From NCBI GenBank assembly GCA_022641735.1, contig JALCDQ010000009.1, forward strand, positions 24,536-88,535: 64,000 bases of DNA. Reading direction: 5' to 3'. This document shows, in pieces, positions 7,921-17,898 of this stretch. Every line of letters starts with the position of its first letter. Within the stretch, counting starts at the first letter, position 1. Source of the stretch: Prevotella sp. Lineage in GTDB: Bacteria; Bacteroidota; Bacteroidia; Bacteroidales; Bacteroidaceae. The notes beneath the pieces were generated by a model that was given only the letters and a program-made list of their open reading frames with translations, made no database searches and had not been told where the DNA came from. The translations under genes and the position numbers were made by a program.

Positions 7921-10689
7921 TTATTTTTTACCTTTCAAGAAAGTCAGTACCTCTTTCATCATGGCGTCACGCTGTTGTGGAGAGGCCACAGTCTCAAACG
8001 GGAAGCCAAGCACTACCGTCTTATACGTGCCACTATAAGCGACGCCCGCACTCAGTTCATTTTCCGAATAACGCATAATGGTATAGGCACAAGAGTCTGC
8101 CGGCTCGATGGCATCGGGTGATTCAACGATGTAAATGCTGTCATTGAGGGTGTTAGAATATTTGAAATTCCCTGCTGTTACTTGATAAGGGGTCGGCACA
8201 CTGTGTACATTTCCCAATACGGCAGCCTGTCCTGTGCGCCACTTGAACTTCAGAACGTTCATTGCAAAATTACGGTCTTCCTTTTTGGAGTTGGTCAAGT
8301 GACTGTCCCAAAGGTCTGTTCCGACATACGCACCACTGACAAATAGGTTGCCTCCAGCACTTGTATATTGAGTCAAAGCTTTTTGCATTTCGGGGCTGAA
8401 AGTCTTGAATTGCAGAGGAGTAACGCCTGGACGCCCCATCTTTGTCTGACATTGTTTGCCCAGAATATAGTCAACCATGTGATAATCATTCATCTTGACA
8501 TCCGCCTCTTCTATGGCTTTATGGCTACAGGAGACGAATGAATAGCCGGCTTTAAGTATGGATGTGCCATGCACAGAAGGATAATCGAAGGTGTTGCCAG
8601 CAATTACCTGCCGTTCATAATCTCCATAACTATCGCCAAAACCTGCTGCATCATCATCCATCCATGGGATGCGACGGCGGAATTCCTTCATCTTTCCGAT
8701 GTAACTGAAGTCCTGAACGTAAGGCACACCATGGTCCAAATCATCGATAAATCCTGCTAATGCGGTGTCAGCAGGTGCTGGAGCGACGAAGTCAGCAGGC
8801 GCACTGATGCGGTCAAAACCATTGATGACGAGCACGGTATCTTTTGATTCTTTGGCTAAACCTACAGAAAGGACCTCTGAAGGGAAACTTTCCCCACCTT
8901 TATTAAATGCTGTTACCTTGTAACTAATGACCTCTCCAACGGGTATTTTAGTGGTATATTTCTCCTTTTTCACTATCGTTCCGTTGTCAAAATCACCTTT
9001 TCCTATTCGCGTATAAACGATGTATTTATCCGCTTTTGCTGTAGGTTCAAGCGGGTCAAGCACTGATTTCCAAGTCAATTCGACCTGATTCTTGGCTTTA
9101 AGTTTCATTGCCATATTGTCAACAGGCAGTGGCTGAACAACGTATTTGTCCCCATATTGTTCACAGAAGAACTTCAATATACCTTTATAGATGGCTCTGC
9201 TGACCGTAAAACGGAAACGAGGGTCAAGTCCATAACGCATATCTGCAAAGTTCTCATGTGATAAAAGCTCGAGCAACATCGCAGGAACACGAGGCACGCG
9301 GGCCTCAAAATAAGACTTATTCCACATCCAGCGGCGAGTCCATTGAGGCTCATAAAGTGTCCGGATATCGCGCACGATAGAGGACATGACGGAATCGGTG
9401 AGTTCTCCGGCAAGTTTGCGGGAAGAACCGTTATAGTAAACGCTGTCATAGCAGTTGGTATAATAGATGCCCAATGTCCCGATAATGGAGTCGTTGAGGG
9501 TAGTCCCGGCATCGCTATGAAAGGCAAATGACAAGTCAACAGGGATGCCTAAGCCTTTGTTATAAGGGTCAACTACTGAGCCTCCGGCAAGCCAATTCAC
9601 CCATTCACCACGGCATTTGTAATCGTCAACATAGTCATTTACATTATGTGTTGGTGAATAGATGCTATCCGGAGCACCAGCCCATTGCAGCCAATAGCGG
9701 GCTGCTTCGGCAAAGCGGGGATAAGTACTGAGTTGATAAGGATAGTCGATCTGTGGAATATCAGCGGTTTTTGTCGTTGTAGTTTCATCAGAACTTCTCA
9801 CATTTTCAGTGGCTTCCGGGGATGGACGACGGGCTATATTGCCCATTCCACCACCAATCTTGACGGCATCGGCAGTAATGACATTGCCGGCTTTAGCGCT
9901 CTTATTGGAAAGCACAATGCGGCAGGCACTGCTCTTCCCTTTATCGAATAGGAACGTTCCGAGATAAATCCAGGTCTCGTTACCCATGGTCTGATTGACC
10001 TTAAAGCGAGTTGCTCCGCCGCAATGATACACGGTATAGAGCGCATCTTCAGCACTATTGGGCAATGAATGATAACTGACATAAATAGCATAACGGCCTG
10101 TTCGAGGGATGTCAGGCAGCCATTGCGCTGTGCTTTCGTTACCTTTATTAATGGTGTTGATGGCCCGATAAGTGCCTTCTTGAAACGGATTATCGAAGTC
10201 TTTATAGATAGCGCGCTTTTGAGCAAAGCCCGTTCCTTCGCCATTCTGCCATGTTTCAGTGCCATTTTGCTCACTATATTGCGAGCGGGCACTAAGTGTT
10301 CCATCATTATCCACTATCACTTCCTCATTCTGAGTGTCACGTTCACGGGGCATCATGACGTAAGCGCCCGCATTCTCAAGCATCGGAACGAGAAACGGGA
10401 GCACATAACTGGAGGTATAGAGGTCCTCGCAGGTCTCAAAAAGACGGGCTCTTTGCCATTCCCAACGATTCAGTTTCGGTTCGAAATATTTGCCATGGCT
10501 TGCCCACATGGCTATGTGTTTGTCGGTTAAAACGCATGGATTCTTATAGGGAACATCCACACGTGTGACGATAGGAGTTTGCTCTGGCCGTGTGAAAGTG
10601 GTCGAGTTGGCTTTTTCCTGAGCAATAGCAGGGGAGGAAAATAGCAAAGTGCTTGCTGCTAAAAGTATATATTTCATATCTAATAACAT
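7921..10689 (-). CDS. Amidase_3-type N-acetylmuramoyl-L-alanine amidase with golvesin-like insert
   Basis: A 922-residue exported protein. The zinc-amidase core is split. The first half (residues about 45-115) has SHG (His65), a Glu-Asp at 88-89 and LENAGA-V-PRERD. The second half (about 385-510) has FHSDAG (His391) and LLELLSHENFADM (Glu474). These correspond to the His, Glu, His, Glu catalytic set of Amidase_3. Between them, about 165-285, lies a golvesin-C-like beta domain (GRYAIYVSY, TWIYLGTFLF, ADAVKIGGG). The C-terminal part has an Fn3-like segment (about 525-620) and an alpha/beta domain resembling glutamine-amidotransferase or gingipain folds (VINGFDR, TSAGGNLFVSG). The start at 10689 overlaps the symporter stop by one base (TAATG); an alternative start at 10677 gives a cleaner signal peptide. 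It probably cleaves the glycan-peptide bond of peptidoglycan. Confidence 0.86.
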   Translation of the reverse strand: MLLDMKYILLAASTLLFSSPAIAQEKANSTTFTRPEQTPIVTRVDVPYKNPCVLTDKHIAMWASHGKYFEPKLNRWEWQRARLFETCEDLYTSSYVLPFLVPMLENAGAYVMMPRERDTQNEEVIVDNDGTLSARSQYSEQNGTETWQNGEGTGFAQKRAIYKDFDNPFQEGTYRAINTINKGNESTAQWLPDIPRTGRYAIYVSYHSLPNSAEDALYTVYHCGGATRFKVNQTMGNETWIYLGTFLFDKGKSSACRIVLSNKSAKAGNVITADAVKIGGGMGNIARRPSPEATENVRSSDETTTTKTADIPQIDYPYQLSTYPRFAEAARYWLQWAGAPDSIYSPTHNVNDYVDDYKCRGEWVNWLAGGSVVDPYNKGLGIPVDLSFAFHSDAGTTLNDSIIGTLGIYYTNCYDSVYYNGSSRKLAGELTDSVMSSIVRDIRTLYEPQWTRRWMWNKSYFEARVPRVPAMLLELLSHENFADMRYGLDPRFRFTVSRAIYKGILKFFCEQYGDKYVVQPLPVDNMAMKLKAKNQVELTWKSVLDPLEPTAKADKYIVYTRIGKGDFDNGTIVKKEKYTTKIPVGEVISYKVTAFNKGGESFPSEVLSVGLAKESKDTVLVINGFDRISAPADFVAPAPADTALAGFIDDLDHGVPYVQDFSYIGKMKEFRRRIPWMDDDAAGFGDSYGDYERQVIAGNTFDYPSVHGTSILKAGYSFVSCSHKAIEEADVKMNDYHMVDYILGKQCQTKMGRPGVTPLQFKTFSPEMQKALTQYTSAGGNLFVSGAYVGTDLWDSHLTNSKKEDRNFAMNVLKFKWRTGQAAVLGNVHSVPTPYQVTAGNFKYSNTLNDSIYIVESPDAIEPADSCAYTIMRYSENELSAGVAYSGTYKTVVLGFPFETVASPQQRDAMMKEVLTFLKGKK

Positions 10690-12143
10690 TATATTCTATC
10701 TTTTTGAGGTTTCTTGATGAGCAGGCAAAGACCGATGAAAGTAAAGGCTGCATTGAGGATGAGCAGTTCATAACTCATGTGATAGCCATTAAACCAACGT
10801 TCTGAATTCTGCTGGATGATAAAGCAAAGCACTGGCGAAAGGATGACTACGAGAGGTATCCAACGGTTGCGCACAGGGCTTTTGAGGATGATTCCGAAGG
10901 CAAAGAGCCCAAGAATAGGCCCATAAGTATAACTTGCCAAAATGTAAACGGCATCGATTACACTTGTACTATTGATAAGTCCGAAGAGGAAAATGGTGAT
11001 TGCCATGACGATAGCCATTAAGGCATGGACCTTCTGACGAAGGCTTGTCACTTGCTTATCGCTCTTGTTTCGGATGCCAAGAATATCGACTGTGAAGGAT
11101 GTAGTGAGGGAGGTGAGGGCCGAACCGGCGGCAGAATAAGCCGAAGCGGTAAGTCCTATGATGAACAGGATGCCGACAATCATCGGAAAATAAGCACTTG
11201 TAGCCACTGCAGGGAACAACTTGTCGCCCGTCTCCTGAATGCCTTTAACCTCAGCAAACTGATAAAGCAGGACACCGAGAATGAGGAAGAGCAGGATGAC
11301 AAACAGTTGGCAAACACTACTGATGAGCATGTTTTTCTGAGAATCATGCGAGTTTTTGCACGACAGATTGCGTTGCATCATGTCCTGGTCAAGGCCCGTC
11401 ATGGCGATAACCGTGAACACTCCAGCGAAAAATTGCTTGAAAAAGTATTCCTTATCATTGATATCATCGAAGAAGAAAATTCTCGACATGGCACTATGAC
11501 GGACATTCTCAGCCATCTCGCCAAAGGAAAGTTGGAGCGATGAGGCTATGTAAAAGATGCACAGAACGACAGAGGCGACAATGCAAACAGTCTTCAGTAC
11601 ATCGGTCCAAATTATCGATTTGACCCCTCCACGAAAGGTGTAAATCCACACCAAAAATACCGTCAGGATGACATTCAGAATGAAAGGCAGGTGGAAAGGA
11701 GTGAAGACAAGCAGTTGGAGTGCTATGCACACTAAGAACAAACGCACCGATGCGCCCAGCATTTTGGAGATAAAGAAGAGCCACGCACCCGTCTTATAGG
11801 CCGACAGACCGAAGCGGGAGTCGAGGTAGCCATAGATTGAAACGAGGTCTTTTCGATAGAAAAGCGGCACCAACACGAAAGCGATTATCACATAGCCAGC
11901 CGTGAAACCCAGCACCATTTGAAGGTAGCCGAATGCGCTCGTGGCAACCATTCCCGGCACGCTCACAAACGTTACGCCGGACATGGTAGCCCCTATTGTC
12001 GCAATACTGACTGCCCACCATGGAGATATTCGTCCTCCGATGAAGAAGCCGGTATTATCTGCATGCCTTCCTGCAATATACGAAATGGTGAAAAGCAATG
12101 CCAAATAACTGATGACTGTTATGAAAACAACTGATGGTGTCAT
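10689..12143 (-). CDS. Sodium:solute symporter (SSS family)
   Basis: A 484-residue inner-membrane protein with about 13 hydrophobic helices and the SSS family pattern: GRISPWWAVSIATIGATMSGVTF near residue 36, GLDQDMMQRNLSCKN near 238, and TASAYSAAGSALTSLTTSFTVDI near 328. It uses the sodium gradient to import small organic solutes such as sugars or amino sugars. It is translationally coupled to the amidase (TAATG). A 300-bp gap with a 22-bp array separates it from susD upstream. The context suggests MurNAc, a disaccharide or a cell-wall peptide as substrate; this is inference. The family assignment is firm. Confidence 0.92.
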   Translation of the reverse strand: MTPSVVFITVISYLALLFTISYIAGRHADNTGFFIGGRISPWWAVSIATIGATMSGVTFVSVPGMVATSAFGYLQMVLGFTAGYVIIAFVLVPLFYRKDLVSIYGYLDSRFGLSAYKTGAWLFFISKMLGASVRLFLVCIALQLLVFTPFHLPFILNVILTVFLVWIYTFRGGVKSIIWTDVLKTVCIVASVVLCIFYIASSLQLSFGEMAENVRHSAMSRIFFFDDINDKEYFFKQFFAGVFTVIAMTGLDQDMMQRNLSCKNSHDSQKNMLISSVCQLFVILLFLILGVLLYQFAEVKGIQETGDKLFPAVATSAYFPMIVGILFIIGLTASAYSAAGSALTSLTTSFTVDILGIRNKSDKQVTSLRQKVHALMAIVMAITIFLFGLINSTSVIDAVYILASYTYGPILGLFAFGIILKSPVRNRWIPLVVILSPVLCFIIQQNSERWFNGYHMSYELLILNAAFTFIGLCLLIKKPQKDRI

Positions 12144-12244
12144 TCTTTTAAAAAGTGCTGTTTGCTATAAATGAATTTCCTTTTATTTTTACCTCTGAAT
12201 TTCAAAAAATCTCTGTTCACAATTCCTTTCCTGCAAAGGGCTGA

Positions 12245-12332
12245 GTAAGTAATGGTTGTTTACCTCGTAAAAGATGGTTGTTTACCTATCAAATAACGGT
12301 TGTTTACCCTGTAAAAGATGGCTTTTTAAAAA
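12245..12332. repeat. 22-bp periodic intergenic array B
   Basis: Four units with exact 22-bp spacing start at 12245, 12267, 12289 and 12311. Each follows 5-9-5-3: GTAAG/GTAAA/TCAAA/GTAAA, then TAATGGTTG, AGATGGTTG, TAACGGTTG or AGATGGCTT, then TTTAC (TTTAA in the last), then three variable bases. It lies in the 300-bp gap between susD and the symporter, inside an otherwise same-direction gene set. The rest of the gap (12144-12244 and 12333-12443) shows no gene. Confidence 0.9.
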
Positions 12333-12443
12333 GCAGAGTCTATTCTCTTGATTTACAGTTGATTATTTACAATTAACGAGTTGATGGTAACTCTATTTAT
12401 CATGTCATTACACATCAACTCGTTAACTTATGTCAGAAGAGTA

Positions 12444-14141
12444 TTACCAACCCGGGTTTTGTGTTGTTTTTCCTTCGCTCAGCGTAATCTGAGAAGAAGG
12501 TATTGGGAAGAAGTAATATTTCTTATCGAACGTACGAGTCTTGCTTGTAGGGATAGCATAGCCAGCAGCATCCACTAAAACGGCTACATTAGCAACTGTA
12601 CTCAGATTGGCTCCACGGTTAACATCCGTATAGACGCTTGTGTCAATCTTGTCAAGTTGATGCCAGCGCACTAAGTCCCAATAGCGAATCCAGTTGTCAG
12701 TCATCAGCTCACAACGGCGGCAACGGCGGATTTCCCATATCAGATTGCTTACGCCCATGTTGTTGGCAGGGTCAGCATCTGGGGTTAAAGTCAGTTTAGG
12801 AAGTGCTGCGCGGGTCTCCAATTTGTTGATGGAATTGTCCAAATCGCCTTGAGTGATGGTGCCAAGCTCTGCTTTTGCTTCAGCAAAATTCAAGTAGATT
12901 TCAGCAAGCCAGAAGAGAGGAGCATCGGTGGTGTTCGTTCCCGTGTTGTTACGATAATAAAGAGGAATGGTCAGATTATCGTATTTGCCGATGTTATAAG
13001 CTGTTGAAGAAGTCATCAAAGATGAACCGCCACCACGTGACCACCCATGGCCTTTGAAGCAAAGTACAGAGTCGAGCAATACGCTGAGACGCTTGTCGCG
13101 TACGGAGAACATATTGTTGATGGTGTAGTTTCCTTCTTTCGTCAAGACTGGCTTATCGCTCTTGTCGAGTGTTGTCGTAGCGAGAGGCTTGCCATCACGG
13201 AACAAAAAGGCGTTAACAGCATCTTTCGTAATACCGCGTTGCTGAGAAGATGAGCAGGTATAGTCAATCGTTGAATGCATCTGAACATCCTGTTCGTAAT
13301 TGCGGAAGAAGATAACTTCCTTGCTGCCGCTCAAATCTGTCGAGTTGTAAACCTCTCCATAGTTGGCTGTAAGGCTGTATCCGGCGCTCATCAACTGTTG
13401 AGAAGCGTCAACGCAAGCATTCAGATAAGTAGCAGCACGACTAGCATCAGGAGCTTTTCCGTTATCTGTAGCGGTGCGATATTTGCAATATGTACCTTCA
13501 TAAAGAGCTATTTCGCTCTTCATAGCAAGTGCCATGTTCTTGCTCCAAGTGTTCTTGTTGGAGGTAGAACCTATGTTGTCGATAGCATAGTTGAGATCGT
13601 TCATCACGCTATCCATGACAACATCCCTGTCAGTACGAGTTCCATAGATGACGTCTACATCAGCATCAGGGTCAAGAACAACAGTGTTCTCCCATTGCAC
13701 ATCACCATACATACGGACTAACTGATAATATTCCCAAGCACGATTCAAGCGTGCGATGGCCATAAATTTTGCCTTTGTGGTAGCATCAAGAGTAGAAGTA
13801 GCCAGACCGGTAATCATGTAATTGGCACGACGGATTTCCGTATAACTGCCACTCCAATAGCTGGAGGAACCTGGAATAGTCGTAAAGGTCCAGTTGTCAA
13901 AACTTGGACTTGCCTGGTCATCGCTAAGAGATTTGAAATAGAACCAGCCTGAACCAGTGCCAGTGCCATAACCTGAATAGTTCTCGAAGAACGTATTGCT
14001 GTAGCTTTCAACCTGATTTGAGTTGCTCCAGAATTCTACAGACTCTGTGAATCTGTCACGTGGAGTCTTGTCAAGCATGTCATTACAACTGGTCATCAGC
14101 AGTGCAACAGTACCTAAAACATATAAATATGATTTTTTCAT
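12444..14141 (-). CDS. SusD/RagB-family nutrient-binding lipoprotein
   Basis: A 565-residue outer-membrane lipoprotein with a lipobox ending at Cys19 (LMTSC). The SusD N-terminal signature follows (DMLDKTPRDRFTESVEFWSNSNQVESY). The C-terminal RagB/SusD region includes EIYLNFAEAKAELG, WEIRRCRRCELMTDNWIRYWDLVRW and the family-typical FPIPSSQI near the end. SusD caps the SusC channel and captures extracellular ligand. It is 25 bp downstream of susC. Given the amidase, NamZ and AmpG genes downstream, the ligand is probably a peptidoglycan-derived glycan or muropeptide, but nothing in the sequence alone proves this. Confidence 0.95.
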   Translation of the reverse strand: MKKSYLYVLGTVALLMTSCNDMLDKTPRDRFTESVEFWSNSNQVESYSNTFFENYSGYGTGTGSGWFYFKSLSDDQASPSFDNWTFTTIPGSSSYWSGSYTEIRRANYMITGLATSTLDATTKAKFMAIARLNRAWEYYQLVRMYGDVQWENTVVLDPDADVDVIYGTRTDRDVVMDSVMNDLNYAIDNIGSTSNKNTWSKNMALAMKSEIALYEGTYCKYRTATDNGKAPDASRAATYLNACVDASQQLMSAGYSLTANYGEVYNSTDLSGSKEVIFFRNYEQDVQMHSTIDYTCSSSQQRGITKDAVNAFLFRDGKPLATTTLDKSDKPVLTKEGNYTINNMFSVRDKRLSVLLDSVLCFKGHGWSRGGGSSLMTSSTAYNIGKYDNLTIPLYYRNNTGTNTTDAPLFWLAEIYLNFAEAKAELGTITQGDLDNSINKLETRAALPKLTLTPDADPANNMGVSNLIWEIRRCRRCELMTDNWIRYWDLVRWHQLDKIDTSVYTDVNRGANLSTVANVAVLVDAAGYAIPTSKTRTFDKKYYFFPIPSSQITLSEGKTTQNPGW

Positions 14142-14166
14142 GTCGTTTCAGAGTTAAAATATTTAT

Positions 14167-17100
14167 TTAGAATGTAACTTGAAGTCCAATTGACCAACTG
14201 CGAGTAATAGGATATGTACGTCCCCAAGTACCATAGCCAAGAGAGCCTTGTCCTTCATCCATTTCAGGGTCGATTGGCAAATTACCGCTACCCTTATGAA
14301 TCAAACAGAGATTATTGACACTTCCGTAAATACGGAGTTTCTGGATATAAGCTTTCATGGTGAGAGCTTTCGGCAGAGTATAACCTAAAGTTATGTTCTT
14401 CAAACGCAGATAAGACATGTTTACCAAGTACTTTGTCTGAGGATAATAGTTGTGGCAGCCACCTTCAGAAGCAAGACCAACAACATTACCTGCATACTCA
14501 TTACCAGGATATAGAGTTGGGAAGTCATTGCCCTGATTGATAGTATTCTGAGTTACCGTGAGCGTATTATTAGCGATGGTGTAGTCATAAATATTATAAC
14601 TTGTCTGGTTGTCATAGATAGCCAAGTCAGCTTCACGCATTTCTGGGAATACAAATGAAGACTGAGTCCACTCATCACGCTTGCCGACTCCTTGGAAGAA
14701 GAGGTCTAAGTCTAAGCCTTTATAATTGCCTCCGATATGGAAACTGTATTCATAACGTGGCATTGTGTTGCCGATAACCTTCAGGTCACCATGGTCTTCA
14801 AGGGTTCCCTTGCCGCCATCGATAACGCCATCACCGTTCAAATCCTTGTACTTAATGTCGCCAGGACCATAGATGAAGTTCTCTGTCTGCAAACCTGTCT
14901 GGTCTGCTACACCTTTCTTATAGTTCCATCCTGTCAGCTGATTGTTGCTGATAATAGGACCATCGAAGTCATCTTCAGTGAAGTAGCGGTCGGTTTCAAA
15001 GCCCCAGATGTCACCCCATGTCTCACCTTCGTAAGCATAACTGACAGAGCCCGGATGGCCGATAAGCTTGGATTCATTGTTCCATTTGTGTACTTTCGTC
15101 TTAGAATCACCGATACTGAAGTTAAAGTATGCACCAAAATCTTTGGTAAACTGGTGACGGAGATTGAGAGTGAATTCCCATCCATTAGTGCGTAACTGAC
15201 CTGCATTTGTATAAGGTGCACTGGCTCCAACACTTGAAGGAAGAGCTTTACCAGGAGCGAGCATGTCTTTAGTATCACGCTGATAGAGTTCAAAACTAGC
15301 TGTAATCTGGTCATTCAGGAAACCTAAATCAAGTCCCAAGTTAGTGGTGTTGATGCGTTCCCAAGAAAGAGAAGGTAATGTCCAGTCAGGCAAATCAAGC
15401 TCAGCAACCTTTGCGCCAGCACTTGAAAGCCAATGTACATAGCTCTGAGAGATAGTGCTGATGGTAGAAAGGAACATCCAGTCACCAACAGCTTCATTAC
15501 CAATAGAACCATAAGAGAAACGCAACTTGACGTTGTCAACGATGTCTTTAATGCCTAATTTCTGCCAATAAGGCTCCTCACTGATGCGATAACCAGCAGA
15601 GAAAGATGGGAAGAATGCCCAACGGTCACCTGAAGGGAAGCGGGAAGAACCATCGTAACGTCCATTCAACTCCAATAGATAGATGCCTTTATAGTCATAG
15701 TTGATACGGCCAAAGTAACCTGCTGATGCACGGTCACCTGTGCTACTGTCAATGGTGGCGTTCTTCAAGTCTCCATAAGCAAGGTTCAATTCAGGATATT
15801 CCTCTGAGTAGAGTTGCGTACGGCGTGCATAGAAGTAGTCACTGCTATAGTTCTCACCGTTCATACCCAACATCACATTCAGATTGTGAACATCTGCAAA
15901 AGTATGAGCATAATTCAAATAAGCATTGGCAGTCCAACGGTTGCTCTTGAAATTATCACGACGAGCATTGGTCGTAGAAGGCTGTACAATATAACCAGGA
16001 GTTACTGCTGACCAGTTCATACCATAGACACTATGATTGCTCTGTTTGTAATTTTCATTCTCAATGTCGTAAGTATAGTCTGCATTAAAGGTCAGGTCTT
16101 TTGTGATATTGGCCTTGACGTAAGCGTTCATACGCAGACGGTCGGTAGTATCAACAAAACGAGAAGCCTGTTTTTGCATGGCAATGACACGGAAATCTTC
16201 TCCATCGATGCTTCCTGAAGGAATGAAGAAAGAACCCCAGCGCCATAGATACTGGTAAATGTTGTTGTAAGCATTTGCACGAGAGAAGTGTGAACGCGTG
16301 AAGTTGAGGCGTGCACCAATCTGCAACCAGTCAGTGATATCGGTCTGCAAGTTCAGTGTTGCATTCATGCGCTCATGCTCTGCAGGATTGAAGGACATCT
16401 GGTCCTCTTTCTTGTTGTAGCCTACAGATGTATAGAAGGTTGTGCGCCCGCTTGCACCTGACAAAGAGATGTTGTGACTCTGTGAAGGAGCAGCATCCTG
16501 ATACCAAATCCCAGCAATGTCATAGTTGGCATAATACATAGGTTGCTTTCCGTTGAAGCGGTAGTCGCCGACATTGGTGTCGCTTTGATAAGCTCTCATT
16601 TCACCGTAGCCAATCTTTGTATCGCCGTTTTCCTTAATCCATTCGTTGGCATAAGGAAGCAACTGGTCGAAGTACATACCGAACAATTCGACAGCATCAG
16701 AACCAGCGCGCTTCTTTGCGCGGATGGCAGCTTCAAGCTGTGTAGGTACATTCGGGAATCCTGGCAGATAAGTAGAGCCGTCCCATGCGAAGTTGTTGGT
16801 ATAATCAATCTTGATGCGGTCGCCTTTCTTAGCGTTCTTCGTTGTAATCAAAATAACGCCGAATGCTGCACGCGTACCATATATAGAAGAAGCAGCTGCA
16901 TCCTTCAGCACGCTGATGGAAGCAATATCATTGGCATTAATCATTGAAAGGTCGTCAACGGGTACACCATCCACTACGATGAATGGAGAGCTGGTCTGAC
17001 TGTTACTCAAAGTTCCAAGACCGCGAATACGCAGTGTAGGCTCTGAGTTGATATCACCACTGGTGTTGAGGACGGTAAGTCCTGGCACTGCACCTTGCAA

Positions 17101-17550
17101 TGCTTTGGTGACGTCCTGCTCTGGGCGTGAGGTAAGAGTCTTATCAAGGTCAACAGTAGAAACTGCGCCGGTAAGGTTAGCTTTCTTTTGAGCACCATAT
17201 CCAACGACAACAACTTCGTCGAGTTGAGCATTATCTTCTTTCATGACAATGCGCATGTTGCCTTCAGGTTTAGTTACCACGGTCTTGTAGCCCAAGAAAG
17301 AGAATTGAAGTTTAGCATTGCTGCCAACTTCCAAAGAGAAGTTTCCATCAGCATCGGTCACTGTTCCCTTGGTGGTTCCAAGCTCTTGAACGAAAACGCC
17401 AACGATGGGTTGTCCGTTCTCATCGACAACAGTACCTTTTGCTAAATTCTCAGAAGAGCTCACTTCCTGCAGCACGCCAGCAGCGTAGACTTGTGTACTC
17501 ATGGCACATGTCAATAAAAGCATGCACAGGAAAACTAAATGTTTCTTCAT
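14167..17550 (-). CDS. SusC/RagA-family TonB-dependent outer-membrane transporter
   Basis: An 1127-residue protein. It has a signal peptide (about 1-23), a carboxypeptidase-regulatory-like domain (about 37-110, GTVVDENGQPIVGVFVQELGTTKG), a TonB-box-like DEVVVVGYG (about 112-120), a plug (about 125-230, SSPFIVVDGVPVDD, SISVLKDAAASSIYGTRAAFGV), then a 22-strand-type barrel ending in Phe (SIGLQVTF). The length is normal for SusC. It is the first gene of the SusCD pair and is preceded by about 350 bp holding a probable promoter. It imports large ligands with TonB energy. The substrate is inferred from neighbours to be a cell-wall fragment. Confidence 0.96.
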   Translation of the reverse strand: MKKHLVFLCMLLLTCAMSTQVYAAGVLQEVSSSENLAKGTVVDENGQPIVGVFVQELGTTKGTVTDADGNFSLEVGSNAKLQFSFLGYKTVVTKPEGNMRIVMKEDNAQLDEVVVVGYGAQKKANLTGAVSTVDLDKTLTSRPEQDVTKALQGAVPGLTVLNTSGDINSEPTLRIRGLGTLSNSQTSSPFIVVDGVPVDDLSMINANDIASISVLKDAAASSIYGTRAAFGVILITTKNAKKGDRIKIDYTNNFAWDGSTYLPGFPNVPTQLEAAIRAKKRAGSDAVELFGMYFDQLLPYANEWIKENGDTKIGYGEMRAYQSDTNVGDYRFNGKQPMYYANYDIAGIWYQDAAPSQSHNISLSGASGRTTFYTSVGYNKKEDQMSFNPAEHERMNATLNLQTDITDWLQIGARLNFTRSHFSRANAYNNIYQYLWRWGSFFIPSGSIDGEDFRVIAMQKQASRFVDTTDRLRMNAYVKANITKDLTFNADYTYDIENENYKQSNHSVYGMNWSAVTPGYIVQPSTTNARRDNFKSNRWTANAYLNYAHTFADVHNLNVMLGMNGENYSSDYFYARRTQLYSEEYPELNLAYGDLKNATIDSSTGDRASAGYFGRINYDYKGIYLLELNGRYDGSSRFPSGDRWAFFPSFSAGYRISEEPYWQKLGIKDIVDNVKLRFSYGSIGNEAVGDWMFLSTISTISQSYVHWLSSAGAKVAELDLPDWTLPSLSWERINTTNLGLDLGFLNDQITASFELYQRDTKDMLAPGKALPSSVGASAPYTNAGQLRTNGWEFTLNLRHQFTKDFGAYFNFSIGDSKTKVHKWNNESKLIGHPGSVSYAYEGETWGDIWGFETDRYFTEDDFDGPIISNNQLTGWNYKKGVADQTGLQTENFIYGPGDIKYKDLNGDGVIDGGKGTLEDHGDLKVIGNTMPRYEYSFHIGGNYKGLDLDLFFQGVGKRDEWTQSSFVFPEMREADLAIYDNQTSYNIYDYTIANNTLTVTQNTINQGNDFPTLYPGNEYAGNVVGLASEGGCHNYYPQTKYLVNMSYLRLKNITLGYTLPKALTMKAYIQKLRIYGSVNNLCLIHKGSGNLPIDPEMDEGQGSLGYGTWGRTYPITRSWSIGLQVTF

Positions 17551-17733
17551 AAGCTTTGTTTTTTAATGATTGGTGTATAAATTTATTTATTTAGGTTACA
17601 TGAGGAATTTCTTGTGGCAATTAAATAGGTTCCGTACAAATGGCTTTTCTCTCCTTGCCGAAAGAAGGTATCGATCATTTTATCTCAAAAGCTAATATTT
17701 TCCATAATTTTCGTGTCTTACAAATGACAACTG

Positions 17734-17741
17734 CAAATATA
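17734..17741 (-). promoter_or_regulatory. Candidate -7 box upstream of susC
   Basis: On the minus strand the sequence reads TATATTTG, matching the Bacteroidota -7 consensus TAnnTTTG. No clean TTTG -33 box sits at 19-21 bp upstream (only TGTG at 22 bp), so the promoter may need an activator. Transcription from here would give susC a leader of about 170-180 nt. I see no gene in 17551-17898 and no recognisable riboswitch. Confidence 0.45.
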
Positions 17742-17898
17742 AGCAATATTTTTCAAACATGAACACATTTTTAATATTTTTATGTATTATGAACATAAAT
17801 TTATAATAAATGCTTTGATTATTTGTTTAAAGAACTTAACAATATTGCCATTATCTGCCCTGAAAATGGTATAAATGGAGCGAAAAGCATAGAATAAA

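Noticed and set aside
17551..17733. Riboswitch in the susC leader
   Set aside because: A leader of about 170 nt is likely, but I could not recognise a conserved riboswitch core or a convincing terminator/antiterminator pair.
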